Origin: 34-65-8 sp963529855
Lineage (GTDB): Bacteria > Pseudomonadota > Alphaproteobacteria > Sphingomonadales > Sphingomonadaceae
Length of the DNA: 64,000 nt
NCBI GenBank assembly: GCA_963529855.1
Contig: CAURZK010000006.1
Span: forward strand, 124,001-188,000
Reading direction: 5' to 3'
The notes under the pieces are model-generated. The model worked only from the letters and a program-made list of their open reading frames with translations, was not told the origin of the DNA and searched no databases. Of the stretch, positions 17,997 to 26,613 are shown piece by piece. How positions within the stretch are numbered: the first letter of the stretch is position 1; every line of letters starts with the position of its first letter. Made by a program: the position numbers and the translations under genes.

Positions 17997-18524
17997 TCAG
18001 GCGTCCGCCGCTGGCGGCGCTTCGCCTTGCGCACCCTGCGCCTGGGCCTGTTGCTGCAGCCGCTGGAAATAGAGGCCGTTGAAGTCGATCGGATCGAGCA
18101 TCAGCGGCTGGAAACCGAGGTCGCGCGAAGCGTCGGCCACGATCCGGCGGGCGAACGGGAACAGGATCCGCGGCGCCTCGGCATAAAGGAATGCATGGGC
18201 CTGATCGTCGGGCAGGTTGCGCATGCCGACGAGGCCGCAATAGGACAGCTCGATCAGGTAGATGTTGCCCTGTTCGACGCGCGCGGTGACGTTGAGCTTC
18301 AGCTCGACCTCATGCACTTCGTCGCTGACCGGATTGGCGCCGATGTTCAGCTGCAGGTCGATCTGCGGTTGTTCCTGCCACTGGTAGGAAGCCGGGGCGT
18401 TGGGGTTTTCGACCGACAGGTCCTTGATGTACTGCGAGATGATCCCGGCAGCCGGCGCCGTATCTGCGCCATTGGGCAGCGGGTCGGAATTGATGTCGGT
18501 CAGGATGTCGCCTTCGTCGGCCAT
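17997..18524 (-). CDS. secB: Protein-export chaperone SecB
   Basis: A 175-residue cytoplasmic chaperone that holds preproteins unfolded and delivers them to SecA. The core (SQYIKDLSVENPNAP; DLQLNIGANPV; VELKLNVTAR; EAPRILFPFARRIVADASRDLGFQPLMLDPIDF) is clear. The C-terminus is rich in Gln and Ala. I chose ATG 18524 from the usual N-terminus. It heads the run secB-murJ-trpS and is divergent from the Tim44-like gene. Confidence 0.95.
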   Translation of the reverse strand: MADEGDILTDINSDPLPNGADTAPAAGIISQYIKDLSVENPNAPASYQWQEQPQIDLQLNIGANPVSDEVHEVELKLNVTARVEQGNIYLIELSYCGLVGMRNLPDDQAHAFLYAEAPRILFPFARRIVADASRDLGFQPLMLDPIDFNGLYFQRLQQQAQAQGAQGEAPPAADA

Positions 18525-18658
18525 GGCTGGATGCTTTCTTGCGGAATTGCTCGGTCGGGTCTGCCGGATCGGCAGACGGCTCGGCGCGCCGCCTAGCACC
18601 CCCGCTGCCGCCCCGCAACGTGCAGCTTGCCTGAGGCACGCACTGGCGCCCTCAGACG

Positions 18659-18686
18659 TTGTTCATTTGTAATCGGTTCCTATTTA
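18659..18686 (+). promoter_or_regulatory. Candidate sigma-70-type promoter for the Tim44-like/mltA/Smr cluster
   Basis: TTGTTC (18659-18664), 16 bases, then TATTTA (18681-18686), in an AT-rich patch of the 229-base divergent gap. It is 68 bases before the GTG start at 18754. The match was found by eye only. Confidence 0.4.
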
Positions 18687-18753
18687 GGGCACCTATGTAC
18701 CGGCGGTTCGCGCGTGCGCCCGACACCGCCTTCGCAAGACGGAAGTTGGATCA

Positions 18754-19413
18754 GTGTTCTACGAAATCGTAATCCTCGCCGCGATCGCCGCTTTCCTCGG
18801 CCTGCGCCTGTATTCGGTGCTGGGTCAGCGCGCCGATCACGAGGAGCACGTGCCCAATCGATACGAACGGACCGGGGACCAGATGCCCCCTGCCGCTGCC
18901 CCGCGCCAGGCGCCTCAGGCGCTTCAGCCGGTGCGAGAGGATCGACTGGAAGGGGCAGTGCCCGCAGTGGAGCGCGGCGTTCGCGACATTGCCGCGGCCG
19001 ACAAGCGGTTCGACCTGACATCATTTCTGGATGGCGCGCGCAATGCATATGCCATGACCCTGCAAGCCTTCTGGGATGGCGACCGCGAGACTCTGCGCGA
19101 ACTTTGCGATGACGATGTCTATGCCGGATTCGACGCTGCCATCGCTGCGCGAGAGGCAGCGGGCGAAACGCTCGACAACCGCCTGATCCGGATCGAGGAT
19201 GCGACCATCCATTCCGCCACGCTCGATGGTTCGATGGCCCGCATCGCTGTGCTTTTCGTTGCCGACATTGCCGCAGTCACGCGCAACAGCGAAGGGCAGA
19301 TCGTCGCAGGTTCGCTCGATGATGCGATCGTCAGCCGCGACATCTGGACCTTCAGCCGCGACGTGACTGCCGCCGGCCCGCACTGGGTGCTCGACGAGAC
19401 CGACGAAGGCTGA
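18754..19413 (+). CDS. Tim44/TimA-domain protein, membrane anchored
   Basis: A 219-residue protein starting with GTG. The first helix (FYEIVILAAIAAFLGLRLYSVLG) anchors it, a Pro/Ala/Gln-rich linker follows, and residues 85-215 (FDLTSFLDGARNAYAMTLQAFWDGDRETL ... SRDIWTFSRDVTAAGPHWVLDET) form a Tim44-like domain. The mitochondrial relative helps protein import. The bacterial role is not established, although a membrane-associated interaction role is usual. It is followed 23 bases later by mltA, and secB is divergent. Confidence 0.87.
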   Translation: MFYEIVILAAIAAFLGLRLYSVLGQRADHEEHVPNRYERTGDQMPPAAAPRQAPQALQPVREDRLEGAVPAVERGVRDIAAADKRFDLTSFLDGARNAYAMTLQAFWDGDRETLRELCDDDVYAGFDAAIAAREAAGETLDNRLIRIEDATIHSATLDGSMARIAVLFVADIAAVTRNSEGQIVAGSLDDAIVSRDIWTFSRDVTAAGPHWVLDETDEG

Positions 19414-19436
19414 TTGGCCGCACGGAGGGGAAAGCC

Positions 19437-20630
19437 ATGCGGCAAGCCATTACGCTCGCGGCGTTCGTCCTGCTGGCCGGGTGCCGTGTCGTGCCCCAAG
19501 GCGACGTGCCCCGCACCGCTCCGCCGCCTGCTGCCGTCCCGCCCGCTCCGGTTGCCGCCACTGCAGCCCTTGCGGGCGTAGCCCACGGGCCGATCGTGGG
19601 CAGCCTGGGGCTGGGTGATGGCGATGCATCTGCCGCGCTCGCATCCTTCCGCGAATCGTGTTCGTGGCTGACCCAGAAGCCCGATGCCAGCGGCCTGACC
19701 CAGCCCGCCGACTGGCGCCCGGCCTGCGATGCAGCGCGCGGGTGGCAGGGCAGCGCCACGGCATTTTTCGACCAGTATTTCGAAACCGCCCGCGTCGGGA
19801 CCGGAGAGGCCTTCGCCACCGGGTACTTCGAGCCCGAGATCGCCGGCAGCCGAACCCCGCGCCCCGGCTTTGCGGTTCCCGTCTACAAAATGCCGCCGGA
19901 TCTCGTCCGCGGCTGGCCGGACGACATCCCGCCGAGCGAGCGTGTTGGGCGGCCTCCGCTTGGGCGCTTTGACGAGAACGGCAAGTTCGTCAGCTATTAC
20001 GACCGGGCCGAGATCGAGGATGGGGCGTTGGCGGGCAAAGGGCTGGAGATTGCCTGGGCGGCGGACCCGGTCGAATTCTTCTTCCTGCAGATACAGGGCT
20101 CGGGCCGCCTGCGCGCGCCGGACGGCAGCGTGATGCGGATCGGCTATGCCGGGCAGAACGGGCGCGAATATGTCGGCGTCGGCTCGATCATGCGCCAGCG
20201 CGGGTTGATTGGCGAGGGACCGGGGCAATACCCCGGTTCGATGCAGGGCATCATGGCCTATATCCGCGAGAATCCAGCGGCCGGGCGCGAATTGATGCGG
20301 CTCAACAAGAGCTGGGTGTTCTTTCAGGAATTGACCGGCGACGGCCCGCTTGGCTCGATCGGGGTTCCGGTTCGCGGCGAAAGCACGGTTGCCGTCGATC
20401 CCAAGTTCGTCCCCTATGGCGCGCCAGTTTTCCTGCGGGTCGACCGGGCCGAGGCGGGCGGGCTGTGGATCGCGCAGGATACCGGCGGCGCAATCAAGGG
20501 CGCGAACCGTTTCGACACGTTCTGGGGTGCGGGCGAACGTGCACGGACCATCGCAGGCGGGATGAGCGCACGCGGGCAGGCGCTGGTTCTGCTACCCAAG
20601 GGCACGGTCGCGCGCCTCAACGCCCGATGA
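19437..20630 (+). CDS. mltA: Membrane-bound lytic murein transglycosylase A
   Basis: A 397-residue periplasmic lipoprotein that cleaves peptidoglycan glycan strands to 1,6-anhydro ends. The lipobox is LLAGC (residues 13-17). A Pro/Ala linker precedes the MltA domain (GYFEPEIAGSRTPRPGFAVPVYKMP; FFLQIQGSGRL; MRIGYAGQNGREY) and the C-terminal 3D domain with the catalytic Asp in LWIAQDTGGAIKGANRFDTFWG. GGAGGGG lies close before the ATG. The stop overlaps the Smr gene start (ATGA). Confidence 0.95.
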   Translation: MRQAITLAAFVLLAGCRVVPQGDVPRTAPPPAAVPPAPVAATAALAGVAHGPIVGSLGLGDGDASAALASFRESCSWLTQKPDASGLTQPADWRPACDAARGWQGSATAFFDQYFETARVGTGEAFATGYFEPEIAGSRTPRPGFAVPVYKMPPDLVRGWPDDIPPSERVGRPPLGRFDENGKFVSYYDRAEIEDGALAGKGLEIAWAADPVEFFFLQIQGSGRLRAPDGSVMRIGYAGQNGREYVGVGSIMRQRGLIGEGPGQYPGSMQGIMAYIRENPAAGRELMRLNKSWVFFQELTGDGPLGSIGVPVRGESTVAVDPKFVPYGAPVFLRVDRAEAGGLWIAQDTGGAIKGANRFDTFWGAGERARTIAGGMSARGQALVLLPKGTVARLNAR

Positions 20631-21214
20631 CCGCGCCACGAGGGCTGACCGCCGACGAGCGGGCAGCATGGGATCGGCTCGCAGCGACGGTCACCCCGAT
20701 ACGGCCCGCAAAGCATCCGGTACGAGCAGCAACGGCAGCCGATCATCATCTGGCCGAAACGCCGCGGCGCGAACTCATGACCGCGCGGCCCGCGGTTCCA
20801 CTACCGGCCCACCATGCAATGCCGGGCGCACAGAAACCGCATCCTCCGGCGAAGGTGCCGGAGCGGGGCCCGGGCCTCGATTCGCACTGGGACCGCAAGT
20901 TCCAGGCGGGCCGGATCGATCCCGACTTCACCCTGGACCTGCATGGCCATACTCTCGATTCCGCTCATGCGCGGCTCGACGATGGCCTCATGCAGGCCAA
21001 GGCGATGGGTGCCCGCGTGGTATTGCTGATCGCGGGCAAACCGCGCCCGGTCGAGGCGGCCGATCGCGGCACCCGGCGCGGCGCGATCCGTGCCAAGGTG
21101 CTGGATTGGCTGGCGCTCGGCCCGCACGGGGCCGACATCGCCGCGATCCGCAAGGCGCATCGCCGCCACGGGGGTGAAGGCGCGCTTTACCTGATTCTCA
21201 GGCGGCCACGCTGA
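20627..21214 (+). CDS. Smr/MutS2-C domain protein
   Basis: A 195-residue protein with a variable N-terminal half and a C-terminal Smr domain (about residues 100-195). Visible motifs are LDLHGHTLDSAHARLDDGL, the VVLLIAGKPR stretch and AIRKAHRRHGGEGALYLILRR. Smr domains are DNA or RNA endonuclease folds; stand-alone forms like this are of uncertain role. It is translationally coupled to mltA, and its 3' end overlaps convergent ahpF by 17 bases. Confidence 0.9.
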   Translation: MTAPRGLTADERAAWDRLAATVTPIRPAKHPVRAATAADHHLAETPRRELMTARPAVPLPAHHAMPGAQKPHPPAKVPERGPGLDSHWDRKFQAGRIDPDFTLDLHGHTLDSAHARLDDGLMQAKAMGARVVLLIAGKPRPVEAADRGTRRGAIRAKVLDWLALGPHGADIAAIRKAHRRHGGEGALYLILRRPR

Positions 21215-22784
21215 CCGCGCCCGGCTCGCTGCGAATCAGGTAATCGAAGGCGCTGAGCGCCGCTTTCGACCCTTCACCCATCGCGATCGCGATCTGCTTG
21301 TACGGCACGGTGGTGCAATCGCCAGCGGCATAGACGCCGGGAATGCTGGTCGCGCCGTGGCCATCGACCTCGATCTCGCCAAAGGGGTTGAGCGCAATGC
21401 CGCTCGCCTTGAGCCAGCCGGTATTGGGGACGAGGCCGATCTGCACGAAAACGCCTTCCAGTTCGACCCGGTGCTCCGATCCGCTGTCGCGCTCGATATA
21501 GACCAGCCCGGTAACCCGGCGCCCGTCGCCCAGCACCTCGGTCGTCTGGGCGTTGCGGATCACGGTCACGTTAGGCAGCGACTGGAGCTTGGCCTGCAGC
21601 ACTTCGTCGGCGCGCAGCTTGCTGTCGAATTCGACCAAGGTGACATGGCTGGTAAGCTTGGCCAAGTCGATTGCCGCCTCGACGCCGGAATTGCCGCCGC
21701 CGATCACGGCCACGCGTTTGCCCTTGAACAGCGGGCCATCGCAGTGCGGGCAATAGGCAACGCCCTTGTTCCGATACTCTGCCTCGCCCGGCACGCCCAG
21801 TTCGCGCCAGCGCGCACCCGTCGCCAGCACCAGCGCGCGCGCCTTGAGGCCGGCACCGCTGGCGAACTGAATTTCGTGCAGGGCATCCGGAGTGGCCGCG
21901 GGGATCAGCCGGACGGCATCGAGCCGGTCGAGCATCTCGATCTCGTTTTCTACCACTTGGCGGCGCAATTCGCCGGTCAGCTTGGGCCCTTCGGTGTAAA
22001 CCGTGCCAGCGAGGTTCTCGATTCCGAGCGTATCGTTGAGCTGTCCACCGAAACGTTCGGCCGCGATACCAGTGCGGAAGCCCTTGCGCGCGGTATAGAT
22101 CGCCGCGCTGACTCCTGCCGGGCCGCCGCCCAGTACCAGCACTTCGAACGGCGCGGTTTCGGCAAGCTTCGCCGCCTGACGCGCATCGCTGCCGGTATCG
22201 AGCTTCGCCAGCACGTCCTCGACGTTCATCTTGCCGTTGTAGAATGGCGCGCCATTGAGGAACGTGGCGGGCACGGCCATCACGTCACGCGCGTCGATCT
22301 CGTCCTTGAACGTGCCGCCTTCGATCAGCGTCGCGCTGATGGTCGGGTTGGTCAGCGCCATCAGCGTCAGGGCCTGCACCACGTCGGGGCAGTTATGGCA
22401 TGATAGCGAGAAATACATCTCGAACTCATGCGGCCCCTCCAGCGCGGCGATCGCGGCGAGAGTCTCGGCCTTGACCTTCGGCGGGTGGCCACCGGCCCAC
22501 AGCAGCGCGAGGACGAGCGAGGTGAATTCGTGCCCCAAGGGCAGACCGGCGAACCGGACCGCAAGCGCGTGATCGGCGGCGCGGCGGATCAGGAAACTTG
22601 GGCGGCGAGCGTCTTCTCCGTCGAAGTTGGCGGTGACCAGATCATGAAGATTGGCAATCTCTTCCAGCAGCGCGCGCGTCTGCGCCGATTTCGGATCATC
22701 GCCGAGCGAGGCGACAAGCTCGATCGGCTCGCGCAGCATGGCGAGGTACTGGCGCAACTGGTCCTTCATCGCGGCGTCGAGCAC
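21198..22784 (-). CDS. ahpF: Alkyl hydroperoxide reductase subunit F
   Basis: The 528-residue flavoprotein disulfide reductase that passes NADH electrons to AhpC. The N-terminal two-thioredoxin-fold domain carries the redox pair CHNC (SLSCHNCPDVVQ). The FAD domain starts at LVLGGGPAGVSAA, the thioredoxin-reductase-like CxxC is CPHC (GVAYCPHCDGP), and GGGNSGVEAA binds NADH. A C-terminal GVYAAGDCT closes the FAD site. The start is GTG 22784 with GGAG 8 bases upstream; an ATG lies 5 codons in. It follows ahpC on the same strand. Confidence 0.95.
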   Translation of the reverse strand: MLDAAMKDQLRQYLAMLREPIELVASLGDDPKSAQTRALLEEIANLHDLVTANFDGEDARRPSFLIRRAADHALAVRFAGLPLGHEFTSLVLALLWAGGHPPKVKAETLAAIAALEGPHEFEMYFSLSCHNCPDVVQALTLMALTNPTISATLIEGGTFKDEIDARDVMAVPATFLNGAPFYNGKMNVEDVLAKLDTGSDARQAAKLAETAPFEVLVLGGGPAGVSAAIYTARKGFRTGIAAERFGGQLNDTLGIENLAGTVYTEGPKLTGELRRQVVENEIEMLDRLDAVRLIPAATPDALHEIQFASGAGLKARALVLATGARWRELGVPGEAEYRNKGVAYCPHCDGPLFKGKRVAVIGGGNSGVEAAIDLAKLTSHVTLVEFDSKLRADEVLQAKLQSLPNVTVIRNAQTTEVLGDGRRVTGLVYIERDSGSEHRVELEGVFVQIGLVPNTGWLKASGIALNPFGEIEVDGHGATSIPGVYAAGDCTTVPYKQIAIAMGEGSKAALSAFDYLIRSEPGAVSVAA

Positions 22785-22820
22785 GGCGGATCTCCGATAA
22801 GTTCAGGGGCGAGGAACTGG

Positions 22821-22873
22821 AAAAAGTTGAAGGCCCGGGGCGGGGGAGGGGGGAGGGGATGCCCCGGGCCTTC
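22821..22873 (-). terminator. ahpC-ahpF intergenic hairpin with C-rich loop (G-quadruplex on plus strand)
   Basis: A perfect 13-bp stem (22829-22841 with 22861-22873, arm GAAGGCCCGGGGC) encloses a 19-base loop. In the ahpCF mRNA the loop reads ATCCCCTCCCCCCTCCCCC, and the stem is followed by AAC then TTTTT. It starts 38 bases after the ahpC stop. It fits a leaky rho-independent terminator that would make ahpC more abundant than ahpF. On the plus strand, four G-runs (4, 5, 6 and 4) separated by single bases make a textbook quadruplex motif. Confidence 0.75.
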
Positions 22874-22911
22874 GGGGCGCGCCAGCGTGTGCGGCGCGCC
22901 CGGTCAGCAGG

Positions 22912-23478
22912 TCAAATCTTGCCGACGAGGTCGAGCGAGGGGGCCAGCGTGTCTTCGCCTTCTTCCCACGCAGCCGGGCAGACCTGGCCAGGGTTGTTGC
23001 GCACGTACTGTGCCGCCTTGATCTTGCGGGTCAGCTCGTTGGCATTTCGGCCCACGCCTTCGCAGGTGATTTCCATGATCTGGATCACGCCGTCGGGATC
23101 GACCACGAAGGTTGCCCGGTCGGCCAGGCCCGCGCCTTCGCGCAGCACGCCGAAGTTGTTGCTCAGCACGTGGTTCTGGTCGCCCAGGAACGGGAAGGTC
23201 AGCTTGCCGATCTTGTCCGAAGTGTCACTCCACGCCTTGTGGCTGAAATGCGTATCGGTGCTGACGGCATAAACTTCGACACCCATCTGCTGGAGCAGGG
23301 CGTACTTCTCACCCAGATCCTCAAGCTCGGTCGGGCAGACGAACGTGAAGTCGGCCGGATAGAAAAAGAACACGGCCCACTTGCCGGCGACGTCGCTGTC
23401 AGTGACCTCGAAGAAGTCCTTGCCCTTCTGGAAGGCGGTTGCGGTAAATGGCTTAAGCTGGCTTCCGATAATTCCCAT
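22912..23478 (-). CDS. ahpC: Alkyl hydroperoxide reductase subunit C (typical 2-Cys peroxiredoxin)
   Basis: A 188-residue peroxiredoxin that reduces H2O2 and organic peroxides. The peroxidatic Cys48 is in DFTFVCPTEL and the resolving Cys167 in GQVCPAAWEEG. The ATG at 23478 matches the AhpC N-terminus (MGIIGSQLKPF). It is followed by ahpF, its reductase. A palindromic operator candidate lies 58-77 bases upstream. Confidence 0.96.
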   Translation of the reverse strand: MGIIGSQLKPFTATAFQKGKDFFEVTDSDVAGKWAVFFFYPADFTFVCPTELEDLGEKYALLQQMGVEVYAVSTDTHFSHKAWSDTSDKIGKLTFPFLGDQNHVLSNNFGVLREGAGLADRATFVVDPDGVIQIMEITCEGVGRNANELTRKIKAAQYVRNNPGQVCPAAWEEGEDTLAPSLDLVGKI

Positions 23479-23535
23479 GATCTGTCCTCGTGGTTCGGGT
23501 TGAAACTCGAAGCTGCAGATAGGGTGTGATGCGAT

Positions 23536-23555
23536 GCACAAAAGCGATATTGTGC
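23536..23555 (-). promoter_or_regulatory. Palindromic operator candidate upstream of ahpC
   Basis: An exact inverted repeat, GCACAA-N8-TTGTGC, lies 58 bases before the ahpC start. On the minus strand it runs into a possible promoter (TTTTG or TTGTGC region, then TATCTG about 17 bases later). The position overlapping a -35 is what an activator such as OxyR would use, but the sequence is not the enterobacterial OxyR consensus and no oxyR is in the window. Confidence 0.4.
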
Positions 23556-23616
23556 GATTGCGAACATCGGAATTTTCAATCAGTGGCGCGAAACTTTCTG
23601 AAAGCCCCTCTGGCTC

Positions 23617-24684
23617 TCAGCCGCATTGCGCGCGGTGCAGCAGTTTATGATCTGCCAGCACGAGTGCCATCATGGCCTCCACCACCGGTGTCCCGCGAAT
23701 GCCGACGCACGGATCGTGGCGCCCCCTGGTGCGCACCTGCGTGTTGTCACCTCCACGCGTAATGGAATCGACAGGCGTGAGGATGGAGCTGGTCGGTTTG
23801 AACGCGACCCGGCAAACCACCGGCTGACCCGTGGATATCCCGCCCGCGATCCCGCCAGCGTGATTGGCGGCGAATTCCGGCCCCGTTTCACCCGCACGCA
23901 TCGGGTCGGCGTTCTGCTCGCCGCTCAGCCGCGCTGCGCCGAAGCCGTCGCCGATCTCGATGCCCTTGACCGCATTGATGCCCATCATTGCCGCGGCGAG
24001 GTCGGCATCGAGCTTGGCATAGATCGGTGCGCCCCAACCTGCGGGAACGCCGCTCGCAACGCATTCGACCACTGCGCCAAGGCTTGAGCCTGCTTTCCGC
24101 GCCTTGTCGACACGCGCTTCCCATCGCGCGGCGGCCTGTCCATCGGGGCACCAGAACGGATTGCGGGCGATTTCATCGGAATCGAAATTATCCGGGTCGA
24201 TCGCGTCTCCGCCCAGCTCCGCGACATAGGCCACGATGCTAACCTCGGGAACGACCAACCGCGCCACTGCACCCGCCGCGACCCGTGCCGCCGTTTCGCG
24301 CGCGCTGCTGCGCCCGCCGCCACGATAGTCGCGAAACCCGTACTTGGCGTCGTAGGCGTAGTCGGCATGGCCGGGGCGGTAAGCCTGGGCGATTTCGGAA
24401 TAGTCCTTCGATCGCTGATCGGTATTCTCGATCATCAGGCTGATAGGCGTGCCGGTGGTGCGCCCTTCGAACGTGCCCGACAGGATGCGGACCAGATCCG
24501 CTTCCTGCCGCTGGGTGGTGAACTTGTTCTGTCCTGGTCTGCGCGCGTCGAGGAACGGCTGGATGTCCGCCTCGCTCAGCAAAAGGCCGGGTGGACACCC
24601 GTCGACCACCGCACCCAGCGCCGGGCCGTGGCTTTCGCCCCAGGTCGTCATCCGCAAGACGCGGCCGAAGGTGTTCCAGCTCAT
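23617..24684 (-). CDS. aroC: Chorismate synthase
   Basis: The last step of the shikimate pathway, eliminating phosphate from EPSP to give chorismate; needs reduced FMN. The 355-residue protein has the signatures GESHGPALGAVVDGCPPG, RPGHADYAYDAKYGFRDYRGGGRSSARETAARVAAGA and RGRHDPCVGIRGTPVVEAM. The start ATG at 24684 (MSWNTFGRVLRMTTWGESHG) is standard. It is divergent from ruvA. pheA, a downstream user of chorismate-derived prephenate, lies at 48220. Confidence 0.96.
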   Translation of the reverse strand: MSWNTFGRVLRMTTWGESHGPALGAVVDGCPPGLLLSEADIQPFLDARRPGQNKFTTQRQEADLVRILSGTFEGRTTGTPISLMIENTDQRSKDYSEIAQAYRPGHADYAYDAKYGFRDYRGGGRSSARETAARVAAGAVARLVVPEVSIVAYVAELGGDAIDPDNFDSDEIARNPFWCPDGQAAARWEARVDKARKAGSSLGAVVECVASGVPAGWGAPIYAKLDADLAAAMMGINAVKGIEIGDGFGAARLSGEQNADPMRAGETGPEFAANHAGGIAGGISTGQPVVCRVAFKPTSSILTPVDSITRGGDNTQVRTRGRHDPCVGIRGTPVVEAMMALVLADHKLLHRAQCG

Positions 24685-24763
24685 GACGCGGTTTTCTGTC
24701 CGAACTGTGGGCCGCTGTCCACAATCGCTGGACCAACCGAATCTTTGCGAGCAAGAACAAACC

Positions 24764-25363
24764 ATGATTGCACGCCTCAAGGGACTGCTCGACGAAACCG
24801 GCGCCGACTGGGCGGTCATCGACGTCGCGGGCGTCGGTTATCTGGTCCATTGTTCGTCCAAGACGCTTGCCGCGCTGGGCGAGCGGGGCGAGGCGTGCAC
24901 GGTGTTCACCGACCTGCAGGTTTCGGAAAACGACATGCGGCTGCTGGGTTTCGCCGACGGGGCGGAACGGGACTGGTTCCGTCTGCTCACCCAGGTGCAG
25001 GGCGTGGGTAGCAAGGTCGCGCTGGCGATCCTTTCCGCCCTTTCGATCGCGGAACTGCAGAACGCCTGTGCCGGCGGCGACGCCGCAATGGTCGCTCGCG
25101 CCAACGGGGTCGGGCCGAAACTGGCGAGCCGAATCGTAAACGAGTTGAGGGACAAGGCTGGCGCCCTGCCCGGCGGTGGCGGCGCGATCGGCACAGCCAT
25201 CCCCCTGCGCGGTGCCACTGCCGACGCAGCCAGTGCGCTGGAAAACCTCGGCTTCAAGCCTGTCGTCGCCGCCCAGGCTGTCGCCCGCGCGATCGAGGAG
25301 CTGGGCGAAAGCGCACCCGAGGGCGACCTCATCCGCGTGGCACTGAAGAGGGCGGCAGGTTGA
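24764..25363 (+). CDS. ruvA: Holliday junction branch migration protein RuvA
   Basis: A 199-residue protein that binds four-way junctions as a tetramer and loads RuvB. The N-terminal OB fold (MIARLKGLLDETGADWAVIDVAGVGYLV), two helix-hairpin-helix units (LLTQVQGVGSKVALAIL; ARANGVGPKLASRIVNELRDK) and the flexible-linked C-terminal RuvB-binding domain (ASALENLGFKPVVAAQAVARA) are all visible. ruvB starts 2 bases after its stop. No ruvC is next to it in this window. Confidence 0.96.
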   Translation: MIARLKGLLDETGADWAVIDVAGVGYLVHCSSKTLAALGERGEACTVFTDLQVSENDMRLLGFADGAERDWFRLLTQVQGVGSKVALAILSALSIAELQNACAGGDAAMVARANGVGPKLASRIVNELRDKAGALPGGGGAIGTAIPLRGATADAASALENLGFKPVVAAQAVARAIEELGESAPEGDLIRVALKRAAG

Positions 25364-25364
25364 A

Positions 25365-26396
25365 ATGACCGATCCCATTCCCCTCCACACTCCGGCGCGG
25401 TTGCCGGAAGATCCGGATGCGGCGCTGCGGCCCAAGTCGCTGGCCGAGTTCGTCGGGCAGGCTGCGGCGCGCGATAACTTGCGGGTATTTATCGAGGCCG
25501 CGCGCGGGCGCGGCGAGGCGATGGACCATGTGCTGTTCTTCGGTCCGCCGGGGCTCGGCAAGACCACGCTGGCGCAGATCGTGGCCAAGGAACTGGGCGT
25601 CGGCTTCCGCGCCACCAGTGGGCCGGTGATAGCCAAGGCGGGCGATCTCGCCGCGCTGCTGACCAATCTCGAACCGCACGACGTGCTGTTCATCGACGAG
25701 ATTCACCGCCTCAATCCAGTGGTCGAGGAAGTGCTCTATCCGGCGATGGAGGACCGCGCGCTCGACCTGATTATCGGCGAGGGGCCATCGGCGCGGTCGG
25801 TACGGATCGACCTTCCGCCCTTCACGCTGGTTGGTGCCACGACCAGGCAGGGCTTGCTGACGACGCCGCTGCGCGACCGGTTCGGCATCCCTGTGCGGCT
25901 CAATTTCTACACGCACGAGGAACTGGACCGGGTCGTGACGCGCGGGGCCGGGTTGCTGGGTCTCGCAATCGATCCTGACGGCGCGCGGGAAATCGCCCGC
26001 CGCAGCAGGGGCACTCCGCGCGTGGCGGGACGACTCCTTCGCCGGGTGCGCGATTTCGCCCATGTCGCGGGAGACGGCACGGTGACCCGCGCCGTGGCCG
26101 ATGCGGCACTGACCCGGCTGGAGATCGACCGGCTTGGCCTCGACGCGATGGACCGGCGTTACCTCACCATGATAGCCACCACCTACAAAGGCGGCCCGGT
26201 GGGGGTGGAGACACTGGCGGCGGGCCTGTCGGAGCCGCGCGACACGGTCGAGGAAGTGATCGAGCCCTACCTGATTCAGCTTGGGCTGATTGCGCGGACG
26301 GCACGCGGCCGCTGTCTCAACGACGCGGGATGGAATCACCTGGAAATGCGGCCCCCGGCAGGCTCGCAGACCGGCCTGTTCGACAACGAAACCTGA
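25365..26396 (+). CDS. ruvB: Holliday junction ATP-dependent DNA helicase RuvB
   Basis: A 343-residue AAA+ motor driving branch migration. Walker A is GPPGLGKTT (about residues 59-67), Walker B is FIDEIHRL, sensor 1 is LVGATTRQGLLTTPLRDRFG with the arginine finger region, and the C-terminal winged helix contains EPYLIQLGLIARTARGR. It is directly coupled to ruvA. About 217 bases without a clear gene follow it. Confidence 0.97.
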   Translation: MTDPIPLHTPARLPEDPDAALRPKSLAEFVGQAAARDNLRVFIEAARGRGEAMDHVLFFGPPGLGKTTLAQIVAKELGVGFRATSGPVIAKAGDLAALLTNLEPHDVLFIDEIHRLNPVVEEVLYPAMEDRALDLIIGEGPSARSVRIDLPPFTLVGATTRQGLLTTPLRDRFGIPVRLNFYTHEELDRVVTRGAGLLGLAIDPDGAREIARRSRGTPRVAGRLLRRVRDFAHVAGDGTVTRAVADAALTRLEIDRLGLDAMDRRYLTMIATTYKGGPVGVETLAAGLSEPRDTVEEVIEPYLIQLGLIARTARGRCLNDAGWNHLEMRPPAGSQTGLFDNET

Positions 26397-26613
26397 GGCG
26401 TCGATAGGAAACGCGCCGGGTTCGGTTCCAAAGCGGGACAACTCGGGCCGGCGAGTGCGAAAGTGTCTGGGTTTGTTGCCTAACAGCCACGAAAATATGG
26501 TTAACGCGGTTGCCGATTTAACTGCTTGGTCGCTTCTTGATGCGAACAGGTGACGCGTGGCGGGGTGGATCAGCCGCCCCGCAGCGTGACCAGAGCAACA
26601 AGAGTGCCTGCCC
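26397..26613. other. Intergenic gap before the Ser/Thr-rich protein gene
   Basis: This stretch is AT-richer than its surroundings around 26460-26545 and probably contains the promoter of the plus-strand gene at 26614. I could not pick out a convincing -35/-10 pair or a ruvB terminator. Confidence 0.3.

Noticed and set aside
22412..22828. GGAAC at 22813 as an EcfG promoter near ahpF
   Set aside because: No GTT lies 16-17 bases downstream, and it points against ahpF.
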